From Tachypleus tridentatus (taxonomy: Eukaryota > Arthropoda > Merostomata > Xiphosura > Limulidae), in assembly GCF_004210375.1 (NCBI RefSeq), contig NC_134834.1:91888170-91952169 (forward strand): 64,000 nt of DNA. Reading direction: 5' to 3'. The position numbers and the translations under genes were made by a program. The notes below the pieces were generated by a model. That model was not told where the DNA came from. It worked only from the letters and a program-made list of their open reading frames with translations, and searched no databases. This document shows positions 23,494-35,819 of the stretch, piece after piece; positions within the stretch are counted from its first letter, which is position 1, and each line of letters begins with the position of its first letter.

Positions 23494-23755
23494 GTTTGTT
23501 TGCAAAGCTACACGAGCGCAATCTGCGCTAGCCGTTCCTAATTTAGTAGTTTGAGACTAAAAGGAAGACAGCTAGTCATCACCACCCGTCGCCAACTCTC
23601 GGGCTACTCTTTTACCAACGAATAGTGGAATTGACTGAAACATTATAATATACCCACGGCTGAAATGGCAAACATGTTTGGTGCGGTGGAGATTTGAACC
23701 CACGACTCTCGGATTACGAGTCGAACGCCTTAACCCACGTGACCATGCTAGGCTT
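23494..23755 (-). mobile_element. SINE-1 copy
   Basis: Reverse copy starting directly at tttgcaaagctacacgag, so the aatttcgca of the usual tail is missing. Full head at the right (gagatttgaacccacgactc). It lies about 20 bp from the SINE-3 at 23363. Confidence 0.9.
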
Positions 23756-24762
23756 GTCATTTGGAAACGTTTGCTATGACAAAATTACAAGATCGGACAC
23801 TCGTGCGTAACAATGGTCATTAGAAGGAAAATGGTGGAAGAACTATTTCAAATGGTACAATAAGACCTGAAGTACAGTTTTATAAAGTACCATTCATTTC
23901 ATTTAGTTTTTAAGGATTATATAAAAATCACTTTATAGAATGTTCAATTGTTAGTTTACGTGAGGGGAATTTCATGGCAAAACGTAGTTGCCAAAACATC
24001 CGTTCTAGCAAGTTTTAGTTGAGCTAAAAGTAGCAAATTATCTTGTTTTTGTTTAAAAGGATTAACATGCTGACATGTCTAGACATGTAGAAACTTAATT
24101 AATTTAAAATCCAATAAACACAAATAGTTTCAAAACACTAGAAAAATAAATTTTGAAGCTTAACGAATTTTTTTTTTTTTCATTTCAGCCAGGTCAGTGT
24201 TAGAAAATGTCACCCAGTGAATTTTGTGTATCTCTAGAATGTGCGAGACAGTTTGATGTCCTCCTACCTTTGTATCCTTTTATAGCTAATATGTGCTTGA
24301 AAGTAATTAAAGACGGAATATTAAAATCAGCAACGAAAATTAAGTATAAGAACTAGTATTATAATAGTATATCTCTGAAATACGAAGACAAATTTGTTTT
24401 GTTTACACCAATTTAGTGTTAATGGAGTCAACCGAAACAAAATGGCTGCCGATTACGTTTCGTCTAAAGATGGTATTATTGTTTACAAACGATTGTTACA
24501 AATACAAATAAGACGATTATAAAAAATCATTTTAATGTTTTGACCAGTACATTCTTGTAGATTATGATTATGTTCGAATGTTTGACTTGTTATTTTATTA
24601 TTTCTAAAAAAAAAAAAAATGTAATATTAGAAATCCAGAGTGACCTCTATGAACTATCAAAGATATCTTAGTTTAAATTAAAATAAATTCGTGCGTTATA
24701 AAATACCTAACAAAAATGGAATTATCATAGACATGAAAACACATTTTTAAGAGTACAAATTC
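23756..24762. other. About 1 kb AT-rich sequence
   Basis: Contains homopolymer runs (T near 24170-24180, A near 24606-24618). No gene or repeat family seen. Confidence 0.5.
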
Positions 24763-25009
24763 ATTTCTTATGTGGCCTGGCATGGCCAGGTGGGTTAAGG
24801 CGTTCGACTCGTAACCTGAGGGTGGCGGGTTAGATTCTCCGTCGCACCAAACAAGCTCGCCCTTTCAGCCGTGGGGGTGTTATAATGCGACGGTGAAAGA
24901 GTAGCCCAAGAGTTGGCTCTAGTCTTACACTGCTAAATTAGGTACGGCTAGCGCAGATAGCTCTAGAGTAGCTTTGCGCAAAATTCAAAAAACAAACAAT
25001 TTCTTACGT
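24763..25009 (+). mobile_element. SINE-1 copy with two internal deletions
   Basis: Element 24774-24998 flanked by ATTTCTTATGT (24763-24773) and ATTTCTTACGT (24999-25009). It lacks the caatcccactattcgttggt block and the ggtgggtggtgatgactagc block but keeps both ends. It may be an internally deleted insertion or a product of later deletions. Confidence 0.93.
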
Positions 25010-25577
25010 AGTCACATGCTGAGTCAGTAATAAGATCTACTATCTAGCGAAACCACAGCCAAGAGAACGGGCTTGGAGAAATCAGCCAGTAAGGCTAAAA
25101 TCCGGGACTAATTTCCTTTTGGCGGACAGAGTGTAAATTGTCCATTGTGTAGCGTTATGCAAGAAATAACAACGCAGACCATTTACGTGTTTTATGACTC
25201 TAAACTGTTTTACCTAATTATGCTCAAACATGTGTTTTTTTACCTTTATCCCCGTAATTTCAAGTACCTTTAAACGTTTATTGTTTACTTATTTTACATA
25301 CCTTAAGTACTGTATGAATTTCGTTTTTCAATTAAAAATTAGTCCAAACACTAAAACTGTGGATTTAATTTTATTGTAAATGAATAGAAAATTCCGGCGT
25401 TTTTATAATTGTTTCTTCAGTAGCAAATTAATTACTTTAGCAATTGTATAATAAAAAGTCAAAATATTCAAATAAAATCAGAACTTATGTCAAATTTTCT
25501 TATATCTTGTGGTTATGTACTGAAACGACTGTTTATAACCATCTTATTTTGCATATGCAGTTTTATTTATTGTACAT
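25010..25577. other. AT-rich sequence, nothing recognised
   Basis: No supported feature. Confidence 0.5.
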
Positions 25578-25710
25578 AACATCACGCCCCCCGCTAGTAC
25601 AGCGGTATGTCTCCGGATTCACAACGCTAAAATCAGGGGTTCGATTTCCCTCGGTGGGCTGAGCAGATAGCCCTTTGTGGCTTTGCTATAAAAAACACAC
25701 ACAACATCAC
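25578..25710 (+). mobile_element. SINE-2 copy with target duplication
   Basis: Element 25586-25702. Head GCCCCCCGCTAGTACAGCGG, box B GGGGTTCGATTTCCC, 3' core gagcagatagccctttgtgg, (AC)-rich tail. AACATCAC flanks it at 25578-25585 and 25703-25710. Confidence 0.93.
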
Positions 25711-26892
25711 ACTTTCCCATCATTTATTAACCCCATTAACGTAAAACTGAGGTTAATATTTCTTTCAATGAGGTATTAATTGTGTATTACCTGTAACAGT
25801 AATTTTCAATCACTAATTTCGTATTTTGCCAGTTTACAGCGAGACTTAACATTGTACTGGTGCTGTATTAAATGGAATTTGCGTCTTTTAAGGGTCTTTT
25901 ATAAGGGAAAGTAACATAAAATTCTTTATTACATAATAACTGCCACTTAAGAGTACCTACCCTTTTCAGAAACTTGGCCCGAAACGGAATTCATATCAAG
26001 TTTTAGCAACTATTACAGGTATATCTTTTACTTGATAAGTAATAATATATATATATATATATAAGTTGGAGCCAGTTTCAGGTTCCGCTGAATTGTTTTC
26101 TATTAGTTGTATTCTTTCCCTCAAATGGCTTACTAAGTAAGTTTGAAATGCTCATACCGTTAAAATCTGGGTTTAAGTACTCACAGTGGCTGCAACACAA
26201 ATAACAAATAAATGTTAGTAGTATACATTTTTTATATATTTAAATATAAACACATAAATACTGAGATTAATATTCAGATGTTTCTTAGCTGCTTGCCTTT
26301 AATTTTTACTGTTTAGTATGCCATAAAAAAAAATAATATGAAACTTTGACTTATAATACCTGAGAACAATGTGCTCTATGTGGAGAACTTCCTGCCTCCT
26401 CTGCCTTTAGTCTAACTAAGCCTGTATATGTCACTGCTCATACCAAGAGCGAAGAATTGTTCCAAACATCAAGCTTTTCTTGGGGATATCAGGCAGCGCC
26501 CTCTATGAACAATATTACAATAAACTCTCTTTTCGTTTCAGTAAACAACGTTGTTGTTTTTTTTGTACAAGCATTTTATAAAGGAGGTTCTAATGCTTTT
26601 TAATGAATATTTAATAAATATAACTTTTATATCTACTGATGCTAATATAAAAGCCATGATGCTACAACAGCCTGTTTATGACAGATTGATACAAAGTTCG
26701 GCAGAATACAAGATCGTGTGTTTTTAAACTTATTTATTAAACAAATTATTCCATGTCATTTATATAAATGCGCATAAAACTGTCGAACTACGTTGATATA
26801 TTGTAGAGACATGTACCTCTAATGTCTGGACATAAATGTATAAATAATACATGATAAACAAATATTATTTTAAAAGTAGATTCACTGCGTAA
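25711..26892. other. About 1.2 kb AT-rich sequence with a (TA)n microsatellite
   Basis: A TA run lies at about 26043-26063. The segment 26340-26530 is less AT-rich than its surroundings but shows no continuous open frame. Confidence 0.5.
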
Positions 26893-27017
26893 TTTATTTG
26901 TTGTTAAGAGTAAAGCCGCATAATAGGCTCTCTGTGCACTGCAGTCTACGGGCATCGAAACCATAATATTAGCATTTATAAGCCTGTAGACCTACCATTT
27001 AGCTAATGGAGTGCAAG
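26893..27017 (-). mobile_element. SINE-3 copy, diverged
   Basis: gttaagagtaaagccgcataat, ctctctgtgcactgcagtct, gggcatcgaaacc, agcatttataagcctgtagacc match SINE-3 in reverse. Confidence 0.7.
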
Positions 27018-27959
27018 TTTTTTGGCAAAATGTTCAGCACTTAAATGAATTACCAAGTTATCTAGAAATTATAAGCGATTAATCAGAATAAATGTACAAT
27101 TTCAAAATATATTAATAACTTATTTAATAATCAAAGCACATCTTACACTAAAATGGTGTTGGTTTTTGAAAACCAGTAAAGTGTTAAAGACTAACGTTCC
27201 TGCATCAAGAAACTTCTCAAAGAATTTGTTTATAATGCTGTAATTCGTACAAGCTGTACTAAATGCTTCACTGACAGTAGTTACCGTTGTAATAAATGTG
27301 TTAAGAGGGGCGACTATTGTTTTGAGCTCTATCTTTATTAAAAATTTGTACTCTTAAGCAAAAACCTAGAAAATAGTTTATTTATGTTGCGTTCACCACA
27401 GTGATTAAACCCCGAATTTTAGCATCATGAACCCTAACTGCTGGCTTTAAACCATCAGACAGAAATTAAAAATATATTGATCAAATTTTGTTCAAAGTAA
27501 ACGTTTTTCTTATTTTAAACTGATATTTATAATATAGGTTGTTTTACCACGGCATACTTAACCACTGGGCTGCGATCAACCCTATGGTATTTAAAACGTC
27601 TTTGCACCAGGTAATTACTTACACGACTTTAATCGCTCGTCTGCATAAAACATGTTCTCAACCCAAACCAGCCGTTTTTATATATATATTTAAATAGCAT
27701 GGTTTGTCTTCATCTTTTAACTAAAATAATATATGAATTTTCTTAGTTAAACTAATCTACAGCTTGTTCGTAAATATAAATTTTCCAGTAATATTCTGTT
27801 AATTTGTAAATTGTTCGTTCTGGTGAATTAAATGTTGAATCACCTTAGACTGAAGTAAAAGAAAAACTATACAATAAGGGCGATCGAATGTTTCATTTCC
27901 CTTTGAATATTATTAGGTACAGTTGTCCTTCTTCTTTATAACAGTTACTACTAAGCCTT
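27018..27959. other. AT-rich sequence with a possible SINE-3 remnant
   Basis: 27385-27465 (gcgttcaccacagtgattaa, ccccgaattttagcatcatg) resembles the middle of a reverse SINE-3 but is too decayed to be sure. Nothing else seen. Confidence 0.35.
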
Positions 27960-28170
27960 ACGTTCTATACATTTGCGACAGATGTGAAATATGTATCTCA
28001 CGACGACTGGTATGGTTATTAAAACTTTTATTAAAATAAAGTAGAGAACAACGTTTCGACCTTTCTAGGTCATCTTCAACAGTCTTGAGATACATTTTTA
28101 CTTCAAGTACGTTTCTCGTCATCACGAGAAGTAAAATATAATTGTTGTGGAAGCAAGAATGAAAATCAAA
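27960..28170 (-). mobile_element. Candidate Penelope-like element terminal region
   Basis: On the minus strand the sequence reads CTCGTGATGACGAGAAAC (near 28118-28135), then GTTGAAGATGACC, a short hairpin and GGTCGAAACG (28047-28080). A GAAGATGACCTA..AGGTCGAAACGTT segment is, to my memory, typical of sequence downstream of Penelope-like ORFs in invertebrates. The same CTCGTGATGACGAGAAAC motif occurs at 40.4 kb. No reverse transcriptase is attached here. Confidence 0.55.
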
Positions 28171-28251
28171 CACAATTTCATAAGTACAGTTGTGTTATAA
28201 TAACATATTCCTATTATTTATTCAAAATGTAAGCACGGCTTATCACTGCAA

Positions 28252-28350
28252 AACGCCCCCCCCCCTAATCAACCCAGTAATACAGTGGTATATCTGCGAT
28301 GGGCAAAACACTTATTATACTTTGTGTAGCTTTGTTCTTTAAAACAAACA
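28252..28350 (+). mobile_element. SINE-3 fragment after a C-run
   Basis: A run of about 12 C, then cccagtaatacagtggtatatctgcg, jumping to gggcaaaacact..tttgtgtagctttgttctt. The middle with box B is deleted. Confidence 0.6.
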
Positions 28351-31300
28351 TACTTTAATTGCAAAACGTCAGTAAGTGATTGAAACATATAAAAGTTCAA
28401 TATTATTTTGATTTAAAGCCAGTTGGAATTGGTAACTTAGAAAATTTCGAAGTGATAAACTGTGAAGTTAGTACGAACTGACAGTTAATTTTGTACCATA
28501 AATAAAATCATTAATTATGACAACGACAGGGAACTATTGAATAATTATATGAGTTTGAGTACTCTCATAATTCCTACTCTAATAATTTCTTCAAGTGCGT
28601 AAAAATGGTTTTCAACTGATCTTTTCCAGGAAATGTTACCTGATTTATCGAAAATAATGCTCTGAAATTCAAGCCGGCCGTTCTTATTAGTGGACAAAAG
28701 TACCAATAAAATATGTCGGTGAAACACACTCGTGTCAATAAAGCTCTTGGCGATTTATGTTATCGTAAGCGTTAACATGGTACGGTCACATCGTGGATAC
28801 AGCGATTGTATTGATACGACAATGTTCTTTACATTGTATTGTGATAATGCTAACAGTTAGTGTTTCTGTTGGCCACAACTAGCGACAGAATGTTCTTATC
28901 ACAGCTTACGTGTTATTTTTTGATACTTATTTTTTTCACGTAATAGGTCTTCGATTTAAGCCTATAAGTCCGTGGATTTTTTTATGTGCAGGGAGGAAAC
29001 AAAACAGAGTAAGCCAACAGACTAAAAAATAGTGTTACGTGTGGTTAAACGCAAACACAAATTTACAATTTTAATAGAAAATACTATAAATATTTGTTTT
29101 AATTACGATGTTAAATTTACATCATAATACGTGGAATAATTTTCTGAAATGTAAAGGAGAGCAAATGCTCTACCCTGCCCCATTCCTTTGGGCGCTCATA
29201 TACATAAAAAAAAAAAGACGTCTATAAACTTTGTTAGAAAGTGTTACTTTTACGTTTCCATGTGCCTTGAAAATAAGTTAATTTACGTTTACACATAAAT
29301 TAAAGGAAGATCCTTGGTTTAGCGGTTAGTGTGATCGCTAAACTTTGGATTCGTGTTGTGGGAACAGTGTAGAAAAGCAATGTGAAACTATATTCTTAAA
29401 ACAAAGGGACTCAGAATTAGGAGTTGCTATTTTACTTTCATTTGTCTGTATATAAAATACACATACGCACATTCATATACGCAGGTGCATGAGATAAAGT
29501 ATATGAATGCATGATTCAATCCATTTTATGACAATGCACACAACGTAAAGAAACACGAACGTAAGAGAACCACATAGCCTAAAGTACAAATAATTTAATG
29601 TTGTTATAGCTACAAACCACACCAGCTTCTTGTATCGAGTTTGTTTTTTGTAGTCTTACAGCAATGAACTTTCCTGACTTTATGTATTTTCTGACAAACA
29701 GTTAGTTGACGTTCTTCTCAAACTTAGTCACTTTAATGTAAATTAGTTTATATTTATAAAACAAATAAGTAGAAATACGTACCAATACTGAAACTTCTGA
29801 ACATACCAAATCAAAGACAAGAGTATCGAATTTTTATGAAAAATGTTCTGATTTATTTGGTTCTTTTCAGCATTTCTTAAATTAATGAATTATAACAACA
29901 ATAATAAGTTTTCAATCTGTAGACTAAATAAAGGTAACTAAATGCGACGAATAAGAACGTTAAATCTACGAACTTTTCTTTAATGTTTTTCACACAGTAA
30001 TTACACTATACTTTTGTACATACCAATTATTAGTGACTTTGTTGAATGCTTTTTACTTCTAAAAGGAAACCTTACGTAAAAAAGACTATCAAACTCATTT
30101 GAGTGTTTTGGTCTTTTTAAATCTCTTAATTAGGTCTTAGAATAGCATTTTTGTTGTTTTTTTCTTACGAATGCACACAATACGAAAAACAATTTTTTTT
30201 AAGGCCTGAAGTACGCGTCAGTTAGAAAGCAGTAGAGACTCATTAGTTTTATCTCGAACACCACTTTTTAAGATTATGTAGTGAAAGAGTATAACTGTCA
30301 TAAAGGTAGTCTTAAGTGCGTTCAGCTACGAGATAACCACAAGTGCTCAGCTAGCACCTTATAAGAAGTTTTCCTATAAAGAATTCGAAAGTAATCGAGC
30401 GGTCCTGCTATAAGTTATACTGTCTAAATCTCTGTCTCAAAACGTTTTTCGCTTTGCTAATTTGTTGTCTGACGAAATAACATACTTTTGTAAATGTCCT
30501 GCTGTTGAGTGAGTTCATTTGGATTACTTGATAAATATAATGCCAAATTATGCCCGGGTAACTATAAACATTTATTTATTTATTAATAACGTTTGCTGCA
30601 GGCTACGTTCACTTTTAGGCTTAACTTCCCAAGCAACGTTTCATTAGAAATACATAAACCAACGTACGCCTAACGTCTTTATAAACCTTGCTCGACAAAT
30701 TTCTTCGCTATTGAATTACTCAATAATTCACTCTCTCCGATACTTATATTGTATCTTTATTTCAACATGCTATGCGAGACTTCTAGATTCTTAACTATCG
30801 TGAAATTTCCAGATAGTGTATAGTATCTTACACGTCTACACTGAGGGTACAATGAGACCACACGACTATTCATATAATAACGATGATGGCATATATGTTC
30901 AATAAGCTAAGATTTCCTACCATATTAATCAGTGTCAATGAATCTTAAAGCATTGCGTATGTTATTGAATAAAATATTATGTTGTTTTTAATTAGAAAAT
31001 AAAACTGTACCAGACGCTAGGTTTCATGGTTGATGAAATGTACAGGTAGTAGAAATATCTATCATGAAACTGTCGTCTACCTTATTCATTTTTTACAGTT
31101 TTCTGTAACTTTATGTTACATATTAGTTCATCTGAGAGTTAATAGTCTTCGCGACTATTTTGCCTTCTCTCTCTCTAGGTTATATATTAAAGCTTGGAAT
31201 TACATTGTATACATCCCTAGTGTAGGGTTGCGTAAAAATCAGAAGAATAAAAGTCTGTTATTTATTTATAGATAATAAAATAACAAAAATCACCAGAAAG

Positions 31301-31608
31301 TCAATTATGAGATGAAGCAATACGGAATGTGTCGAAATTATTACAAAGGAAATAACTTTTCATTATAAATCAGATTTAGCCTTAAATATTTTATAAACTG
31401 CCGCGATTAAACAACGAATAGGAAGCATTATACACGTTTTATCTTATTTTTAAAATGATTCGATGTAACTTATCGTCACACATCAACAAGAAGAGCATGA
31501 TGTGGTTTTTTTTCTTATTATGTTTTACTCTCAAACCACTTCCTGTTCCAAGTAGCATTTTTCTGGAAGAATAGAATATTCGAAATATTTTTTTTATATG
31601 TACCAGCT
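28351..31608. other. About 3.2 kb AT-rich sequence
   Basis: The longest stretch without clear repeats. 29308-29400 (ccttggtttagcggttagtgtg .. aacagtgtagaaaagcaatgtg) may be a decayed tRNA-derived SINE. Short open frames (28545-28727, 31030-31275) show no motif. It could be intron or intergenic DNA. Confidence 0.5.
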
Positions 31609-31910
31609 TTCTCGTATGATTGTTTGTTTGTTTTTTTTAATTTCGCGCAAAGCTACACGTGAGCTATCTACGCTAGCCGTCCCTAATTTAGCAGTGTAAG
31701 ACTAGAGGGAAGGCAGCTAGTCATCACCATCCACCGCCAACTCTTAGGCTACTCTTTTACCAACGAATAGAGGGATTGAACGTCACATTATAACGCCCCC
31801 ACGGCTGAAATGGCGAGCATGTTTGGTGCGATGGAAATTCAAACCCGCGACCCTCTGATTAAGAATCGAATGCCTTAACCCAACTGGCCATGCCGGGCCT
31901 TCTCGTATGA
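31609..31910 (-). mobile_element. SINE-1 copy with target duplication
   Basis: Element 31620-31899 in reverse, full length. TTCTCGTATGA lies at 31609-31619 and 31900-31910 without mismatch. Confidence 0.97.
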
Positions 31911-33256
31911 AGCCAACCAGACATCTGTTTAGAATAGAAAGTGTTAAAGTACAAAACTGTGTAATCTCTTAATCTCTATGAACTATTACAATGACTATTG
32001 TTATGATCCCGTATTACCATTCTGTGCAATACCTAAAGACAAAAAAATGTAATTTCTCTAATTTTGCAGCTTTATAGATTTAATATATATTATAACATAA
32101 AAAAAACACAATCAAATATTAACTTAAATATCATAATTTACAAAAGTGTACAATAAAAAAAATCATTCTATTTTGGTAGATCCACGTAGCAACTGTCTCT
32201 CCAATTCAATGTAATCACTTTAAATTCAGCTTTAAGCTATAACTTCAAAGTTGAAATTCGTACTAGATGTACGGTTACTAAAGTTCACTGTTACATAGTT
32301 AATTTCACCAAAACTTGTCGATATTTTAAAAATGGTTTTCAAGTGTTTCAAAAGCACGAGGCTTACAGACCTTACAAAAGTTAAGACGATTTCTTGACCT
32401 TAAATTTACTACCTCTTTATAGTTGTAAACCAAAAAGCTACTAATAGCTTCTAACAAAAGCTACGTATATCATACCTATTTACATGCAATATTATGTATG
32501 AATAAACTTGCTGAAATAGCGCAAAATAAAAACAGTTTAATTTCTTGCCAAGTTTTAGAGTGATAAAAAAGTTTCAAAATGGTGTAAATGCAAGTTAGCC
32601 ATTCGATTCCTTTAAAGGTTTCGATTTTTGTAAAACAGACTTTTTCTTTCTATGTACGTGAGGAACTACAATATATTTCTCACCAGATCGCAATCACTTC
32701 AGTGTAAAAACGTAAGAAAATAAATATTATCATCAGTGTAAGAAATTTAGCTTCAAGCGAATTTTACGCTTTTCGTTTAGAAGGAAGGAAAATGATTGAA
32801 GTCCATCCAATAAAGACAAGTAATATAAGGGTTGCACGTAACTTCTTCTAGCTGCTATCGTAACATCTATACAGCATGCTATGGTGTTTTTTTAAAGTGC
32901 CTTAGGACACTTCCTTAAAGGAATTTTTAACTGAAGTGTCTTTGTGGCTTTAATCTTCTGGTTCAGCTTTAAGTTTGTCTATAGCGTGTTATTACTTTTT
33001 TTTCAAATAAAGGAAACAGCTCATAATACTTGGCTGTTCCTTACACCAAACTTGTTCAAAGAATGCAGAGTCATTTGTAATTTATTTCAAAATAATGAAA
33101 TGCTTTTTCTTTATTACACAATTACTGTAGCAATGTTGAAGTATAAAACTGTTGGAAGAAGGTTTAAAACTGGGATTCTCTTATTTAATATATCGGTTAC
33201 TAGGTGATCTACGTTGTTACTGAATACATTTCTTATAAAATGTTTAAAGGAACATA
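31911..33256. other. AT-rich sequence, nothing recognised
   Basis: An 87-codon frame (32944-33207) is AT-driven and lacks motifs. Confidence 0.45.
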
Positions 33257-33619
33257 TACAATGCCTTACAAACGTATCCACATTTCGTTGTTGTCTGAGC
33301 TTGCAGTCATGACAGTTTCAAATGGAACCTACATAATCTACTCCAAACAAGAAGAGAGAGCTAAAAAACGCTAATATTATGTAAGTAAGTAAAATTTTCA
33401 AAGAAATTTATAATGTTCTCAATTACATAAGCATTCAATTCATTTGCTACGTCAACTCCAAATCAATTCAGATGCAGCGAATCAGTTTGAAAGATCACAA
33501 AATTATTGTAATGGTCTCTGTTTTTGTGTAATCAAAGTGGTTTAACTTGACTTCACGGTAAATGCATCTGATCCAGCCATTTTCATTACCCACTCACATA
33601 GTGATAAGCAAAACCGTCC

Positions 33620-34570
33620 ATGAAGACAAAAGAGCTTTCCAAATAAATTAGGGATAAAGTGGTAGAGAAGCAATGGTCAGGAGGTTACAAGAAAACTTCA
33701 AAATTGTTAATTATCCCTTTGAATACGGTGAAGTTCATCATTAAGAAGTGGAATGTGCTTCATACCACCCAGTTATTACCCAGATCAGGCCACCCTTCCA
33801 AACTAAGCAGACGAGCAAACAGAAAACTGGTTAGTGATACCACTGTAAAGCCAACAGTGACCTTGAAAGATTTGCAAAGTGTTCGTACATCGACAATATC
33901 TCAGTACATACACAAAGCTAGCCTGTATGAGAGAGTGACAAGAAAGTAGACATTACTAAAAATAACCGTCTTAAACCTCGTACGAAATTTGCAACAAAGC
34001 ATGTAAATCATACTACAGACATGTGGCAAAAGGTTTTGTGGTCAGATGAGAGAAAAACTGAGATTTTTGGTCTACATTCAAAGTCTTACACCTGGTGCAA
34101 TTCAGACACAGCAAGCACATCACACAGTTAAAATAATCTCAAATGTCAAACATGGTGATGGTCATACGATGTTGTAGGGATGCTTTTCATCAGCAAGAAC
34201 TGGAAAGTTTGCCGAAATTGAAAAAAAAAGATAGATGGTGCAAGGTACAGACAAATCATAGAGGAAAACCTCCTTGAGTCAGTCAAGAATCTAAAACTGA
34301 ATCGAATATTCACATTTGAGCAGGACAATGACCTGAAACAGAAGGCCAAAGCTATACTGGAGTGGTTTCAAAAGAGGAAAGTGAAAATCATGAAGTTGCC
34401 AAGTCAAAGTTCTCACTTGAATCCAATGACAAACTTGTGTCATAATTGGAGAAATTTTGCCAGGAATAACAGACAAAATTACACCCTCACCTTGCACAAA
34501 GCTGGTAGAGTCCTATCCATAAAGACTCACAGCAGTAATTGCCGCCAAAACTGCTTCCACCAAATACTGA
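33620..34570 (+). pseudogene. Tc1-family transposase, degenerate
   Basis: The frame from ATG 33620 gives MKTKELSK, a stop, then IRDKVVEKQWSGGYKKTS, an HTH region, LPRSGHPSKLSRRANRKL, and HKASLYERVTRK before a frameshift. The catalytic region is visible further on. The first aspartate is in KVLWSDERKTEIFGL (near 34040) and the second in FEQDND (near 34320). The third acidic residue, normally in LNPIENLW, is replaced: the sequence reads LNPMTNLCHNW (near 34420). The end AVIAAK..STKY plus stop is near 34570. Frameshifts break it into at least four pieces. It was a cut-and-paste DNA transposase acting on the element's own ends. Confidence 0.93.
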
Positions 34571-34648
34571 CTTAGGGAGCTGAATACTTATTCAACTGCC
34601 AAAATTAAGTTTATATTTTTTCTTTACAGTTTTTGCTAACATTCAATC

Positions 34649-34899
34649 TACAGGGTGGCCAGTAAGTCCATACCCATCCATATGTTAAAGAACATTGTGT
34701 CTAAACAACGTTATAATACTAAAGAGTTGAAGACAGCTGTTACCACGGCATTTGGAACAATAACCCCTGCTATGTTGAGGAAAATGTCTTACAGAACATG
34801 GTTTTGCATAATATTATGCAGCAAGAATGAGGGACAGCACACATATACACTGGATAAATAACGTATATGGATGGGTAGGGACTTACGGGCCACCCTGTA
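34649..34899. mobile_element. Mariner-type MITE nested in the Tc1 element
   Basis: Element 34651-34897 (247 bp) flanked by TA/TA. Terminal inverted repeats of about 30 bp: CAGGGTGGCCAGTAAGTCC at the left, and on the opposite strand CAGGGTGGCCCGTAAGTCC at the right, both continuing into TACCCATCCATA. The interior encodes what looks like the C-terminal tail of a mariner-like transposase (about ELKTAVTTAFGTITP, MLRKMSYRTW, NEGQHT), so it is an internally deleted copy of an autonomous element not present here. Confidence 0.95.
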
Positions 34900-35293
34900 C
34901 TTTACATAAATGCTAAATTTGATCATTAGAGTCTTGAACAAAAAGAATTTCATTGAAAAAATTATTTACATTATTTGTATTTCATCGCAAAGTGACATTA
35001 TTGCAAGACGCTGTAGTCACAAACTTTTAAACTAAAGCGATGAATTTATTAGTAGAATATGTTTTCTTTGAAGTGATGAATTTGATAGTAAGCCTAACCA
35101 AAAGCAAAAGTACTAGATATATAGGAGGGAGGTTTGTTTGTAAACTTTATAGAAGCCATACGAATTTCCAGAGCAGGAACCTATAGGATAGAAGAATCAA
35201 ACATTTTCTCATACTTTCTTGTTATTCTACATCTCGCAATAATTTTTGGATTTTTTCTTCACGTAAGAAATAATGGATCATTGAGAATCGTTG

Positions 35294-35442
35294 TAAGTGT
35301 ACTGAGTGTGTGTGTGTGTTTTCTTATAACAAAGCTACATCGAGCTATCTGCCGAGCCCACCGAAAGGAATTGAACCCCTAATTTTAGCGTTGTAAATCC
35401 ATAGACTTACCGCTGTACAAGCGGGGGGCATAAGTGTGCTGA
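35294..35442 (-). mobile_element. SINE-2 copy with target duplication
   Basis: Element 35306-35430 in reverse, (TG)n tail at the left, head gcggggggca at the right. TAAGTGTACTGA (35294-35305) and TAAGTGTGCTGA (35431-35442) flank it. Confidence 0.94.
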
Positions 35443-35819
35443 CATAATTAGTAATAGCCTGGACTTTATTAATATAAGAATAACAATCACACTAATATTG
35501 TTAGGACGTGTGGTGTTTTGCTTAGGGCCAGACCTTTTTTTTTAAGGTCGAAATTTCTTCAAAATAGTATCATAGTTATAAAAGATAGAGTCACAAGATC
35601 ATTTATTTTGATAGTGAAGTATTCATGGCTATAACCAACAGTTATCAATGGAAAAAATATGAAAATCTTTATCATTGTAATGTGACAGCTAAAAAGTGTA
35701 AAGAAAATGTGCATAGTTAATTTTATTTGAGAATGTGAAGAACTGAGGTAGATTTCCAATAATTACGTAGTGTAATTTTTTCGATTTAACACTTATATAT
35801 TTCGTTCGAAACTAAAAAC
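35443..35819. other. AT-rich sequence, nothing recognised
   Basis: No supported feature. Confidence 0.5.

Larger units (their letters stand above)
33259..35013 (+). mobile_element. Nearly full-length Tc1 element, interrupted by a MITE
   Basis: The left end CAATGCCTTACAAACG (from 33259) and the right end ATTATTGCAAGACGCTG (to 35013) each resemble the Tc1 family end CAGTGCCTTGCAAAAG and its complement. Both abut TA (33257-33258 and 35014-35015). Removing the 249 bp of nested MITE plus its TA duplication leaves about 1.5 kb, close to the usual 1.6 kb of this family. The transposase lies inside in the plus orientation. It is inactive because of stops and a lost catalytic residue. Confidence 0.85.

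Noticed and set aside
26340-26530. GC-richer patch as a possible exon
   Set aside because: Every frame is broken within about 20-35 codons and no paired splice sites fit.
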